From contig NZ_JACRWE010000001.1 in assembly GCF_014323405.1 (NCBI RefSeq), positions 434,001 through 498,000 of the forward strand: a DNA stretch of 64,000 nucleotides, read 5' to 3'. How positions within the stretch are numbered: the first letter of the stretch is position 1; each line of letters starts with the position of its first letter. The notes beneath the pieces are model-generated. The model made no database searches. It was not told the origin of the DNA and saw only the letters and a list, made by a program, of their open reading frames with translations. Position numbers and translations under genes: made by a program. Positions 26,898 through 36,238 of this stretch are shown piece by piece. The DNA comes from Romboutsia faecis (GTDB lineage Bacteria; Bacillota; Clostridia; Peptostreptococcales; Peptostreptococcaceae).

Positions 26898-28592
26898 TTA
26901 TAGTTTTATGTCTTCTACACTATCTAACCAGTCACCTATATTGTTTATAACACTTTCAATACATCCATCTTCAAACGGAGATATTAAGTTTCCAATTTTA
27001 ACAATCTCTAGGAAAGACTTTCTTCCTCCTACCTTGCAGATATTTAAATAATCATACCACGCTTCTTCTCTATCCTCCCTAAATTTTTTCCAAAATTGAA
27101 GAGAGCATATTTGAGCTAATGTATAATCTATATAATAAAATGGATTCTTAAATATATGTCCTTGTTTAAACCACCATGTTCCTTTCTCTAAGAAGTCACA
27201 CCCTTCGTAATTCTTATGAGGAAGGTATATTTTCTCTAATTTTCTCCAAGTAGATTTTCTATCATCTTTACTCATATTAGGATTTTCATATATATGATGT
27301 TGGAACTCATCTACTAATACACCATACGGTATAAATTTAATAGCTGATGACATATGAGTGAATTTATACTTTTCTGTATCTTCTTTAAAGAATAAATCCA
27401 TCCATGGCCATGTAATAAACTCCATACTCATAGAATGAATTTCACAACTTTCAAACGTAGGGAAATTTATTTCAGGAATTTCTATGTCCCTAGACATATA
27501 CAGCTGAAATGCATGTCCAGCTTCATGTGTCAAGACATCTATATCATCTGACGTTTGATTAAAATTTGAAAAAATAAAAGGTGATTTGTAATTCGGTATA
27601 TAAGTACAATATCCCCCTGCAGCTTTTCCTTTTTTAGTTACTAAATCCATAAGTTCATTTTCAAGCATAAATTCAAAAAATTCTTTAGTCTCTTCTGATA
27701 ACTCTGAATACATTTGTTTTCCATTTTCTATTATATATTCTGACGTACCTTTAGGTGTAGCGTTCCCCGTTAAAAATTCAAAATTCTCATCTATATAGGT
27801 AAGTTCTTTTAAGTTAAGTCTTTTCTCTTGTCTTTTGTAAAGTTTTTCAGCTAAAGGAACTATATATTCTAAAACCTGGCTTCTAAAGTTAGATACCATT
27901 TTCGAGCTATAATCAGTTCGCATCATTCTTATATATCCAACTTCAACAAAGTTTTTAAATCCTAATTTATTAGCTATTTTGCTTCTAACTTTTACAAGTT
28001 TATCAAATACATCATCAAATTTGCTTTCATTTTCTTCAAAATAGCCATAATAAGCTTTTGATGCATTCTCTCTCATAGACCTATCCTCTGAAAGCATAAA
28101 TGAACCTAATCCTGAAAGATTCCTCTCTTCCCCTTCAAAATCTATTTTTGCAGATGCTAACAATTTAGTGTATTCTGAACATAATCTATTTTCTTCTTGC
28201 AATTCTGATATTATTCCACTAGAAAATGACTTTAATGAGTATTCAACTATTTTAAAAAATTGTAGTCCATAATCTTGAATAATATTTTCTTTAAATTTAG
28301 AATTTACTATAGCCTTATAAAACAAAGAATTTAATTCTTCATATAAAGGAGAATATTCATCCCAGTATCCCCTTTCTTTTTCATAGAATTCGTCTTCTGT
28401 ATTTATACTGTATCTTATAGACGATATAGTAGACATAGTTTCTATATCATTCCTAAGTACATTTAATTTCTCTATATATTTCTTTTGAGATTCATATGTA
28501 CTTGATTTTTCTATTTCTTTTACCATTAGTTCAAATACTTCTTTTATACTTTTATATTCCGGTCTTATATAATTAAAATTTGAAAATTTCAT
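26898..28592 (-). CDS. M3-family oligoendopeptidase
   Basis: A 564-residue zinc metallopeptidase of the PepF/oligoendopeptidase type. The zinc motif HEAGH is in VLTHEAGHAFQLY, and the third ligand glutamate follows in FPTFESCEIHSMSMEF. The N-terminal 300 residues are the helical lid of the M3 fold. It has no signal peptide and should degrade short peptides in the cytoplasm, which fits an amino-acid-fermenting life. The start has AAGGAGA eight bases before ATG. It lies 37 bp upstream of trxB in the same direction, so the three genes may be read together. Confidence 0.93.
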   Translation of the reverse strand: MKFSNFNYIRPEYKSIKEVFELMVKEIEKSSTYESQKKYIEKLNVLRNDIETMSTISSIRYSINTEDEFYEKERGYWDEYSPLYEELNSLFYKAIVNSKFKENIIQDYGLQFFKIVEYSLKSFSSGIISELQEENRLCSEYTKLLASAKIDFEGEERNLSGLGSFMLSEDRSMRENASKAYYGYFEENESKFDDVFDKLVKVRSKIANKLGFKNFVEVGYIRMMRTDYSSKMVSNFRSQVLEYIVPLAEKLYKRQEKRLNLKELTYIDENFEFLTGNATPKGTSEYIIENGKQMYSELSEETKEFFEFMLENELMDLVTKKGKAAGGYCTYIPNYKSPFIFSNFNQTSDDIDVLTHEAGHAFQLYMSRDIEIPEINFPTFESCEIHSMSMEFITWPWMDLFFKEDTEKYKFTHMSSAIKFIPYGVLVDEFQHHIYENPNMSKDDRKSTWRKLEKIYLPHKNYEGCDFLEKGTWWFKQGHIFKNPFYYIDYTLAQICSLQFWKKFREDREEAWYDYLNICKVGGRKSFLEIVKIGNLISPFEDGCIESVINNIGDWLDSVEDIKL

Positions 28593-28728
28593 CTTAATCT
28601 CCTTTTATTTAATACATTATTCCATAATTAAATTATACAATATTCTGTGTATTTTCTATACACTAATTACAAATATACTGATATAATCTATTTTATAAAT
28701 TGATAATATATATTGTTAAGGAGGTAAT

Positions 28729-29544
28729 ATGTACAAATTAATAGCTTTAGATATAGACGGTACCTTATTAAACACAGATAAGAAAATAACTCCAGAGGTA
28801 TTTTCTGCAATCCAAGATGCAAAAAAACAAGGTGCAAAGGTAGTGTTATCTACAGGTAGACCTCTTCCTGGCGTTACTCCACTGCTAGAAGAATTAAATC
28901 TTACTGACGATGGAGATTATGTAATTTGCTTTAATGGAGCAGTTGTTCAAGAAGTTAAAAGCGAGAGGGTGTTATGTGATTTAGAACTTGGAATAGATGA
29001 TTTTAACTTAATATATAATGAGATTTATAAAAAACACAACACTTATATTCACATAAGTACCCCTACAAATTTAATTACTCCAAATAAAACACCTGGTGAA
29101 TATACTCAATTAGAAGCTAGAATTAATAAAATACCTATCGAGTATAGACCTATCGAAGAAATAAATAATAGCATTAAGTTTTGTAAAATTATGATTGTAG
29201 ATGAGGCTGACAAATTAGAAGAAATTATAAAAGAAATACCTAAAGAATTTTATGATAAATATACCATAGTAAGATCTGCTCCTTTTTTCTTAGAATTTTT
29301 AAATAAAGATGCTAACAAGGGTACTGCTTTAAAAGCTCTATGTGATAATATAGATATTCCTATTGAAAATTCTATAGCGGTTGGCGATGAAGAGAATGAC
29401 CAACATATGATTAAATATGCAGGTCTTGGAGTTGCTATGGGAAATGCTCGCTCAAGCATAAAAGATATTGCTGATTTTATAACTTCTACTAATAATGAGC
29501 ACGGCGTTGCAAAAGTTATAAATAAATTTATACTTAATAAGTAA
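28729..29544 (+). CDS. Cof-type HAD-IIB family phosphatase
   Basis: A 271-residue haloacid-dehalogenase phosphatase. Motif I is LIALDIDGTLLN (nucleophile Asp8), motif II STGRP, motif III lysine in NKGTALKALC, and motif IV VGDEENDQHMIKYAG. The C2B cap between motifs I and III places it with Cof/YidA-like sugar- or flavin-phosphate phosphatases. The substrate cannot be read from sequence. It has AGGAGG before ATG and stands alone, ending in a long hairpin. Confidence 0.93.
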   Translation: MYKLIALDIDGTLLNTDKKITPEVFSAIQDAKKQGAKVVLSTGRPLPGVTPLLEELNLTDDGDYVICFNGAVVQEVKSERVLCDLELGIDDFNLIYNEIYKKHNTYIHISTPTNLITPNKTPGEYTQLEARINKIPIEYRPIEEINNSIKFCKIMIVDEADKLEEIIKEIPKEFYDKYTIVRSAPFFLEFLNKDANKGTALKALCDNIDIPIENSIAVGDEENDQHMIKYAGLGVAMGNARSSIKDIADFITSTNNEHGVAKVINKFILNK

Positions 29545-29619
29545 TGAAATTCACAATATCAAACATTTGTAGAGTATATATTGCAAGCTAAACGCTTGAA
29601 AGTTTAATTCATTTAAACT

Positions 29620-29664
29620 AAAGAAGCTGTATCATAACCTATGATTTATGATACAGCTTCTTTT
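29620..29664. terminator. Bidirectional intrinsic terminator
   Basis: A 17-bp perfect stem (29620-29636 with 29647-29663), A-rich and T-rich at the ends, between the convergent HAD and YgbA-like genes. Confidence 0.93.
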
Positions 29665-29668
29665 ATAT

Positions 29669-29968
29669 TTATTTCTCTATAATGTGTTTAATAACTTGAA
29701 CTGGTCTATAGAATAATAACCTCGGCCCTGAAAACTTCATTACTTCTTTTATTTTTATCTTCATATCTTTTTTGTAACAATGTATTGGACATTTGCTACA
29801 AAACTTTTTTTCTTCTCCAAATTTACAAAAATCTAATCTTTTGTGAGCATATTCCAACAATTCCTTACATTCATTGCAGAGCTCATTTTTTTTAGATTTA
29901 TGTTTTTTATTACAATAAATCTTTATCATTAAATCTATAGTTTCTTTTTCTCTTTTTATTCTACTCAT
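29669..29968 (-). CDS. YgbA-like 'nitrous oxide-stimulated promoter' family protein
   Basis: A 99-residue cytoplasmic protein with cysteines at CNECKELL and FCSKCPIHCYK and a terminal FSGPRLLFYRPVQ segment, the pattern of PF11756 (YgbA). In enterobacteria the gene is induced by nitrosative stress; the biochemical role is poorly defined. The cysteine set suggests a metal or Fe-S site. It is the last gene of an operon with two CydCD-like exporter genes and a DUF454 gene, starting 10 bp after the exporter stop with GAGGAA ahead of ATG. Confidence 0.85.
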   Translation of the reverse strand: MSRIKREKETIDLMIKIYCNKKHKSKKNELCNECKELLEYAHKRLDFCKFGEEKKFCSKCPIHCYKKDMKIKIKEVMKFSGPRLLFYRPVQVIKHIIEK

Positions 29969-29978
29969 ATGTTCCTCA

Positions 29979-31661
29979 TTAATTAAATTCTAGCCTATTA
30001 TTTTTGACATATACCTTTTTATCACATATAGCAGCACTAGATCTTCTATGAGATACCATTATAATAGTTTTATCTTCAGATTCATCCTTAATACTCTTTA
30101 ATATCTCAGCTTCATTCAATATATCTAAGTTACTAGTTGGTTCATCTAATATTAAGACCTTTGGGTTATGTAAAAATGCTCTGGCTATACCTAATCTTTG
30201 TCTTTCACCTGATGATAAATTAGATCCAATTTCTCCTACATTAGTTTTATATCCATTCGGTAAGGTAGTTATAAACTCATGTATAGATGCCTTTTTAGCT
30301 GCTAATACTATTTCTTCTTCACTTGCATCTATTTTGCCTATTTTTAAGTTATTTTCTATAGTATCATTAAATAAGAATGTTTCTTGGCTTACTAAAGATT
30401 GTGATTTTCTTAAAGACTTAGTTGGTATATTCTTTATATTCTTACTATCTATTTCAATAGATCCACTTTCAACATCCCAAAATCTCATTATTAGCTTTAA
30501 TAAAGTACTTTTTCCACATCCACTTTTTCCTATAATAGCTACTTTATCACCTTTATTTATCTTAAGGTTAATATTTTTAAGTAGCTTTTCATTTCTACCA
30601 TTATATTTGAAGCTAACATTATTAATATTTATATCATTCATATTTAAGTCTTCCATTCCAGGTACTTCTTCTACTGCTGGAACTTCATCTAATATATTAA
30701 ATAATCTCTGTGCACAAGCAAATGTATGCATCAAATTATTAGATAAGTTACTTAAAGCTACTGTAGGTCCAAATGAACTTGCTAAAAGTACAACTGCTAA
30801 TATAACTTGTCCTAAATTAATACTTCCTACCTCAAATAGTTTAACACCTGTATATAATGTTACAAGTATAGCAATCATTATAGTTATGTCAGTGAAAGCT
30901 CTTATTATACCTTCATGCTGCTTTATAACCTTAAGCTTCTCGTTTAATTTCTCACTATTTTCATTTATAGTATTTATTCTTTCTTCTCCTGTACCAAATA
31001 ATAGCACTTCTTTTATCCCTTTTAAGGAATCTAATAAGAAGCTATTAGTATTTCCGAATTCATTTCTATACTCAAGTCCAGCTTGGTTAGCAACCTTAGA
31101 AGATGCTACAGGTATTACTAGACCAACAATTAAATAAAATCCTATACCTATCAGACCAAAATAAGGATTTACACTATAAAGTACTCCTGCAGTTACAGCT
31201 GATGTAAGTATTGCTATAGCGATAGGAGCTATAGTGTGAGCATAAAATACTTCTAATAATTCTATATCACTAGTTATAACAGATATTAAATTACCTTTTT
31301 CTTTAGTTTCTAATTTTGCTGGTGACAATTTTCTTAAAGCCTTAAAAACTTGGTCTCTTAATATAGCTAATATTTTAAATGCTATATAATGACCTGAGTA
31401 CTGCTCTATCGCTCTTAATCCACCTCTTAATATTGCACAACCTATTATTATTTTTATAGTTAGATTTAACTCTATTCCCATTTTAACACCAAGTATATTT
31501 CCAATTGCTACAGCACCAAATGTAGTTACTGCTGTCGCTGCAAGAAATCCTAAAACTCCAAAAGTTATTGTTATCATCATTATAGGCGTTAGTGGCTTTA
31601 GTATTTTTATAAGTCTTAGCATTATTTTAAATCCTGGTATCCTTTTTTGTTCATTATTCAC
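29979..31661 (-). CDS. CydC-like ABC exporter half-transporter
   Basis: A 560-residue fusion of a six-helix membrane domain and an ATPase. The membrane part contains LRAIEQYSGHYIAFKILA and SDIELLEVFYAHTIAP, typical of CydC-type subunits. The ATPase has Walker A GKSGCGKST, signature LSSGERQR, Walker B VLILDEPTS and the switch histidine. CydCD exports cysteine and glutathione in bacteria with cytochrome bd. No cyd oxidase genes are near, so the cargo here is uncertain. It starts at GTG, overlapping the stop of its partner by eight bases, and forms a heterodimer with it. Confidence 0.88.
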   Translation of the reverse strand: MNNEQKRIPGFKIMLRLIKILKPLTPIMMITITFGVLGFLAATAVTTFGAVAIGNILGVKMGIELNLTIKIIIGCAILRGGLRAIEQYSGHYIAFKILAILRDQVFKALRKLSPAKLETKEKGNLISVITSDIELLEVFYAHTIAPIAIAILTSAVTAGVLYSVNPYFGLIGIGFYLIVGLVIPVASSKVANQAGLEYRNEFGNTNSFLLDSLKGIKEVLLFGTGEERINTINENSEKLNEKLKVIKQHEGIIRAFTDITIMIAILVTLYTGVKLFEVGSINLGQVILAVVLLASSFGPTVALSNLSNNLMHTFACAQRLFNILDEVPAVEEVPGMEDLNMNDININNVSFKYNGRNEKLLKNINLKINKGDKVAIIGKSGCGKSTLLKLIMRFWDVESGSIEIDSKNIKNIPTKSLRKSQSLVSQETFLFNDTIENNLKIGKIDASEEEIVLAAKKASIHEFITTLPNGYKTNVGEIGSNLSSGERQRLGIARAFLHNPKVLILDEPTSNLDILNEAEILKSIKDESEDKTIIMVSHRRSSAAICDKKVYVKNNRLEFN

Positions 31662-33417
31662 CTACAGCCACCTCCATATCATCTTCATACACATCTTCTA
31701 AATTGCTTTGCTTCGTATATAAATTATAGTATGTAGACTTATTATTCATAAGTTCCTCATGCTTTCCACTTTCTGCAATTCTACCTTTATCTAATACATA
31801 TATCTTATCTGCATTTACTATATTTGCAAGTCTATGCGATATTACTATAACAGTTTTTTTCTCTGATAAACTGTATATAGTTTTTAGTATGCAATCTTCA
31901 CTTTCTACATCAATATTCGAAGTAGCTTCATCAAATATGTATATTTCTGGATTTGTAAGTATCATCCTAGCTAAGGCTAATCTTTGCTTTTGCCCTCCAG
32001 ATAATAATGATCCGCCTTCTCCTACCTTAGTATCTAATTTATTTTCTAATCCCATTACAAATTCGTATAAATTAGCGCTTATTAAAGCTTCATATAACTC
32101 TTTTTCATTTGCATCCTTTTTTCCCATTCTTAAATTCTCGGCTATAGTAGTGTTAAATATATAAGAGTTATGACTAATAAAACTAACTTTCTTTCTTAAA
32201 ACTTCAAATGGTATATCATTTATATTTACTCCATTTAAAGTTATTTTCCCATTATCTACGTTTCTAAGTTTTAAAAGTAAGTTAGTAATTGTACTTTTAC
32301 CACATCCACTTTCACCTACTAAAGCAATCATAGATCTATTATCTACATCTATATTTACATTTTTAAGTATTTTTCTTTCTTTATCATAACTAAAATCTAC
32401 ATTTTCAACTTTTATAGATATATCTGTTAGTTTACTTATATCTTCCTTTGTTATTTGAGCTTCCTCTTTAACTTCAGTATCTAAAAGTTTAAACATCTTA
32501 TCAGATGCTGCCATACCATTAGTCGCAACATGGAAGAATGAACCTAAAAGTCTAAGTGGTATAAAGAATTCCGAAGATAGTAAAATTATTATTACAGCTC
32601 CACCTACAGTAATATTACCTAAGGATAATTCGTTTACTGCAATTAATATACCTATAGCAGCTCCTCCAAAAGCAATTAAATCCATTATTGTAATAGAGCT
32701 TAATTGCATTGTTAAAACTTTCATAGTTACTCTTCTAAATGTTTCTGCTTCTTTATTCATCTCATTATTCTTTTCTTCATCTAAATCAAATATCTTTAAA
32801 GTTGTTAACCCTTGAAGATTTTCTAAGAATGAATCACCTAAATTCGTGTATATTCCCCAATACTTACTTAATAATTTCTTAGCAATTTTCATAACTGAAG
32901 CAATAGATATTGGAATAAGTGGTATACACACCAATAAAATAAACGCTGCTTTTAGACTTATTGTTGCCATAATCGCAAATAAAGTTAGAGGACCTAAAAG
33001 TCCATAAAATAACTGGGGTAAAAACTTTCCAAAGTAAATTTCTAATTGTTCAACCCCATCTACTGCAATTTGAACAGTTGATGAAGTAGATAGTGCATCA
33101 TTGTAATCTACTCCTAAATCTAATAACTTTTTATATATTTTTTCTCTTAGTATACTTCTTACCTGTCCAGAAGATTTATGTGAGAATTCTCCTGACATAT
33201 AATTAGAAATGAATCTTATTATCATTAAAGAGGCTAAGTAAATCACGTATCCTCCTAAATCAAAACTCAAATCATTATTAAATAATTTATTTATTATATC
33301 GCCTACAAATAGTATAATTCCAATATTACATATTACTGAAATCCAGTTAGTTAAAACCGTTAAAAATATGTATTTTTTAGGCTCCTTACAAATAGATAAT
33401 AACCTTTTGTCTACCAT
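31654..33417 (-). CDS. CydD-like ABC exporter half-transporter
   Basis: A 587-residue membrane-ATPase fusion, partner of the CydC-like protein. The membrane domain has YMSGEFSHKSSGQVRSILREKIY, and SGQVRSILR is common in CydD-type subunits. ATPase motifs are GESGCGKST, LSGGQKQR and IYIFDEATS. Overlap with the downstream gene and identical order support co-assembly. The cargo may be a thiol or another small redox molecule, given the YgbA neighbour. GGAGA precedes the ATG. Confidence 0.88.
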   Translation of the reverse strand: MVDKRLLSICKEPKKYIFLTVLTNWISVICNIGIILFVGDIINKLFNNDLSFDLGGYVIYLASLMIIRFISNYMSGEFSHKSSGQVRSILREKIYKKLLDLGVDYNDALSTSSTVQIAVDGVEQLEIYFGKFLPQLFYGLLGPLTLFAIMATISLKAAFILLVCIPLIPISIASVMKIAKKLLSKYWGIYTNLGDSFLENLQGLTTLKIFDLDEEKNNEMNKEAETFRRVTMKVLTMQLSSITIMDLIAFGGAAIGILIAVNELSLGNITVGGAVIIILLSSEFFIPLRLLGSFFHVATNGMAASDKMFKLLDTEVKEEAQITKEDISKLTDISIKVENVDFSYDKERKILKNVNIDVDNRSMIALVGESGCGKSTITNLLLKLRNVDNGKITLNGVNINDIPFEVLRKKVSFISHNSYIFNTTIAENLRMGKKDANEKELYEALISANLYEFVMGLENKLDTKVGEGGSLLSGGQKQRLALARMILTNPEIYIFDEATSNIDVESEDCILKTIYSLSEKKTVIVISHRLANIVNADKIYVLDKGRIAESGKHEELMNNKSTYYNLYTKQSNLEDVYEDDMEVAVGE

Positions 33418-33434
33418 AACTTATCTCCTTTTTT

Positions 33435-33824
33435 CTAGTTTATTGCTGAATTTGATTTTATAGTTTTTACTTTAAATGTAAAATAATATAACTTTGTTAA
33501 TGATACTACTATTAAAGTAATCCTCATATATATATTGTCAACCATAATAAATGGTATTAACATCATAAAGTCTGCAAATAATACTAAGCTCACTTTTTGC
33601 TTTAAAGTCATCGCTCTAGACTCAACAAAATTTTCTAAATGTTTTTTATAAATCCTAGTACCCTTAAACCATTTATCGAACTTTTCAGAACCTCTTACAA
33701 AACAAAATGATGCTACTAGTAGAAAAGGTGTTGTAGGTAATACTGGCAATACAACACCTATTGCACCTAATAAGAAAGCTATCAATCCTATGAATATATA
33801 AAAAAACTTTTTGATATTAGTCAT
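33435..33824 (-). CDS. YbaN-family (DUF454) membrane protein
   Basis: A 129-residue inner-membrane protein with two hydrophobic regions. The N-terminal stretch GAIGVVLPVLPTTPFLLVASFCF and the KWFKGTRIYKKH segment are the core of DUF454. The function is unknown. The gene leads the operon with the CydCD-like exporter, 17 bp ahead of it. TGGAGGA lies before the ATG. Confidence 0.9.
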   Translation of the reverse strand: MTNIKKFFYIFIGLIAFLLGAIGVVLPVLPTTPFLLVASFCFVRGSEKFDKWFKGTRIYKKHLENFVESRAMTLKQKVSLVLFADFMMLIPFIMVDNIYMRITLIVVSLTKLYYFTFKVKTIKSNSAIN

Positions 33825-33991
33825 ATTAATCCTCCATATTTTTCAATATTATGAACTCATTAATATTCTATATTATTTGATAACTATTTTCAACAAAGAT
33901 ATTTTATTATTTATTTGTATTTTTATATTTATATTTGTATATTTTCAGAATACTTTTATATATGCTAAATTATTTTCTAAATATACTTAAT

Positions 33992-35188
33992 CTATCTAGT
34001 TATTTTTCTAGCTAATGTAGCTGTCCATACACCCACCATGGTGACACCTAAAATCATTTCAAAACCAGATAGCATTATACTATAACCTATTGGAGTGATA
34101 TCTCCATATCCTACTGTTGTAAATGTTACTATACTAAAATAAAGAGAATAAAAAAAATCAGAAGCCAAATTATTGATAGGCAAGTTTAATAAAAAAAAAA
34201 TATCATATTTTATTATCTCCCCATTTACATCTAATCCCGTAAACATATATAAGATAGTAAAAAGTAATAATATTTCTAATGATGTTATAAGTGCATAAGT
34301 AGGTCTCTCTCCATATCCACATAATAACCAAAGTATATAAGATTTTATTTTTCCTAATCCATTTAAAGACTTACGTTCCATACATTTTGCTAAGTAATAA
34401 TATTCTCCCGAATTATTTAAGAATGTATTGCTTTCAAATATAGATCCTACATTTTTATAAACCTTAAAAATTTTTTCATAAAAGTTTTTATCCTTTTTAT
34501 GTACATCCATTTTATCTATATATGTATTTTCATTAAATTTAGTTAAATAATCATCTTCAAATTCTATAATTTCTATAATCGTATTTATAGTTTTAAAAGC
34601 CCTACAATCACAATCTTTTATATAGATACTTTCTATATAAGATAAACTAATAATACAATCTATCATATTACATGAATTAAATTTACTGTTATTCAAGCTA
34701 ATATTTTTAAATATAGTTTTTTTTAAATTACACTTTTTAAATGTACAATTTATAAAATATGTATTCTGGCTAAATACCGTTATAGAAGCATTTTCACAAT
34801 AAAAATCACATTCATCGAATTCCACATTTTCAAATACACATTGCAAAAATTCACTACCATAAAAGTAAATTTTTTTAAATTTTATATTTTTAAATATACA
34901 TTGTTTAAAATTATTGTATACTAGTCTAATATTATTAATTGATAAAGCGCTTAAATTACTTTCTATCGAATCAGCTCCTATTGTTTTATTTTCTATATAG
35001 GTAAATGTAATATCTTTGTAAGCTTCTATATTAAATTTCATATTATCTTTTATATAATCTTCATTCTTAAAACTATCTTCTTTTAATAACGTTAACTGAC
35101 CATAATAATTATATTTATTTTCATCTAATCTCTTTATTAGTTCCAAGTTAATTTTTTCTCTTGTTTTCTCAAAATTATCTAACAGCAT
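33992..35188 (-). CDS. Potassium-channel-like protein with pentapeptide-repeat cytoplasmic domain
   Basis: A 398-residue protein. Residues about 85-190 are pentapeptide-like repeats (runs such as FKNIKFKK, FENVEFDECDF, FKNISLNNSKF), predicted as a right-handed beta-helix. Residues about 285-395 hold two membrane helices with a pore loop between them containing TFTTVGYGD, the potassium selectivity filter. Pentapeptide-channel fusions are known in the ion-channel family, but their gating signal is not defined; the helix might bind a partner or report folding. It is monocistronic with AAGGTGA before ATG. Confidence 0.9.
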   Translation of the reverse strand: MLLDNFEKTREKINLELIKRLDENKYNYYGQLTLLKEDSFKNEDYIKDNMKFNIEAYKDITFTYIENKTIGADSIESNLSALSINNIRLVYNNFKQCIFKNIKFKKIYFYGSEFLQCVFENVEFDECDFYCENASITVFSQNTYFINCTFKKCNLKKTIFKNISLNNSKFNSCNMIDCIISLSYIESIYIKDCDCRAFKTINTIIEIIEFEDDYLTKFNENTYIDKMDVHKKDKNFYEKIFKVYKNVGSIFESNTFLNNSGEYYYLAKCMERKSLNGLGKIKSYILWLLCGYGERPTYALITSLEILLLFTILYMFTGLDVNGEIIKYDIFFLLNLPINNLASDFFYSLYFSIVTFTTVGYGDITPIGYSIMLSGFEMILGVTMVGVWTATLARKITR

Positions 35189-35382
35189 CTTATCACCTTA
35201 TTTAAACTTTTTTTATAATATTATTGCTTTTGATATAAGAGTCCTTTATTTTTATATACTTATGTTTATATTCAATCAAATTTTTGTAGAATAGTTTTTC
35301 TAATCAATTAATATAAATATATAAACTTTAAGTTTAATATTAAGACAAGTGTTATAAAAACTTTTATATAGGGGGAGAACAT

Positions 35383-35811
35383 ATGAATAAAGAAATGAAT
35401 AAATTAGAAGATAGTTTACCCAGAAATTGCTGTGAATTTTGTACCCATCTTTCACTTGATGGACCTAATAAAAATTACACCTATGATATAAAATGTATTA
35501 TGTTAGATAAAGAACCTAATCTAGACGAAGACTGTGAATATTTCGAGCCTGAAAATAGCAAACTTAATACATACGATTTAGATAACTTATACATAAACTT
35601 TCTTGAAACATGCCTTAGAATTAATTACAATGACTATTTAAATTCTATATATTGGAAGCTATTTAAAGAAAAGGTATTGATCGAGTATAATTATAAATGT
35701 TCTATTTGTAGTTCAAGTAAAAACGTAAATGTTTATCATCTTAGAAAAAACTTAGGAAGAGAAACTTTAAACGATGTAATAGTAATGTGCGATGAGTGCT
35801 TACCTAGATAA
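35383..35811 (+). CDS. Cysteine-rich protein with a C-terminal HNH-like zinc module
   Basis: A 142-residue cytoplasmic protein. The N-terminus has CCEFCTHLS and a later DEDCEYF; the C-terminus has YKCSICSSSKNVNVYHLRKNLGRE and VMCDECLPR. The spacing CxxC-x11-H-...-CxxC is that of an HNH-fold zinc module. The second HNH histidine is missing and the protein ends just after the last CxxC, so nuclease activity is doubtful; a binding role is possible. GGGGGAG lies before ATG. It and the DUF1540 gene 60 bp downstream may be one unit. Confidence 0.65.
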   Translation: MNKEMNKLEDSLPRNCCEFCTHLSLDGPNKNYTYDIKCIMLDKEPNLDEDCEYFEPENSKLNTYDLDNLYINFLETCLRINYNDYLNSIYWKLFKEKVLIEYNYKCSICSSSKNVNVYHLRKNLGRETLNDVIVMCDECLPR

Positions 35812-35873
35812 AGAATAAAATTCTCATAACTTCAAATAATAAATAAAGGAAATTTATTATTTAGGAGGTTTTT

Positions 35874-36176
35874 ATGTCAAATTTAAAATGTGCTGCTAAA
35901 AACTGTAGATATAATGTTAATAGAGATTGTTATGCTGGTGGAATAAGAGTTGATGGAGAAAATGCTACTACTACTTGTAATACTTGGTGTGCTTCATTTG
36001 AAGCTAAAACACAATCATCAATGGAAAATACTCTTAATGCAACAGATATAGTAAGTACTCAAAATATAGAATGTAAAGCTGTTAAATGTTATTATAATAA
36101 GGCACAGCTATGTAGTGCTAACCTTGTAGAAATTAACGCTTCAAATACAAGTTGCGAAACTTTTAAATGTCATTAG
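35874..36176 (+). CDS. DUF1540 protein with two cysteine-rich repeats
   Basis: A 100-residue protein containing two copies of the DUF1540 unit: LKCAAKNCRYNVNRDCYA with a later CNTWCASF, and IECKAVKCYYNKAQLCSA with a later CETFKC. Each unit carries four to five cysteines and probably binds zinc or another metal. The function is unknown; such proteins are common in spore-formers. AGGAGG precedes the ATG, and a hairpin ends the gene. Confidence 0.9.
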   Translation: MSNLKCAAKNCRYNVNRDCYAGGIRVDGENATTTCNTWCASFEAKTQSSMENTLNATDIVSTQNIECKAVKCYYNKAQLCSANLVEINASNTSCETFKCH

Positions 36177-36197
36177 AATTGATTATGAATATTTTAA

Positions 36198-36232
36198 GAG
36201 GTGAAGGTATAATTTTTATATCCCTTCACCTC
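36198..36232. terminator. Bidirectional intrinsic terminator
   Basis: GAGGTGAAGG (36198-36207) pairs with CCTTCACCTC (36223-36232), between the convergent DUF1540 and buk genes. Confidence 0.88.
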
Positions 36233-36238
36233 CTTATT

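Noticed and set aside
29979..33417. Naming the exporter genes cydC and cydD
   Set aside because: Sequence is CydCD-like, but no cytochrome bd genes are nearby and thiol export is unproven, so no gene symbols are given.
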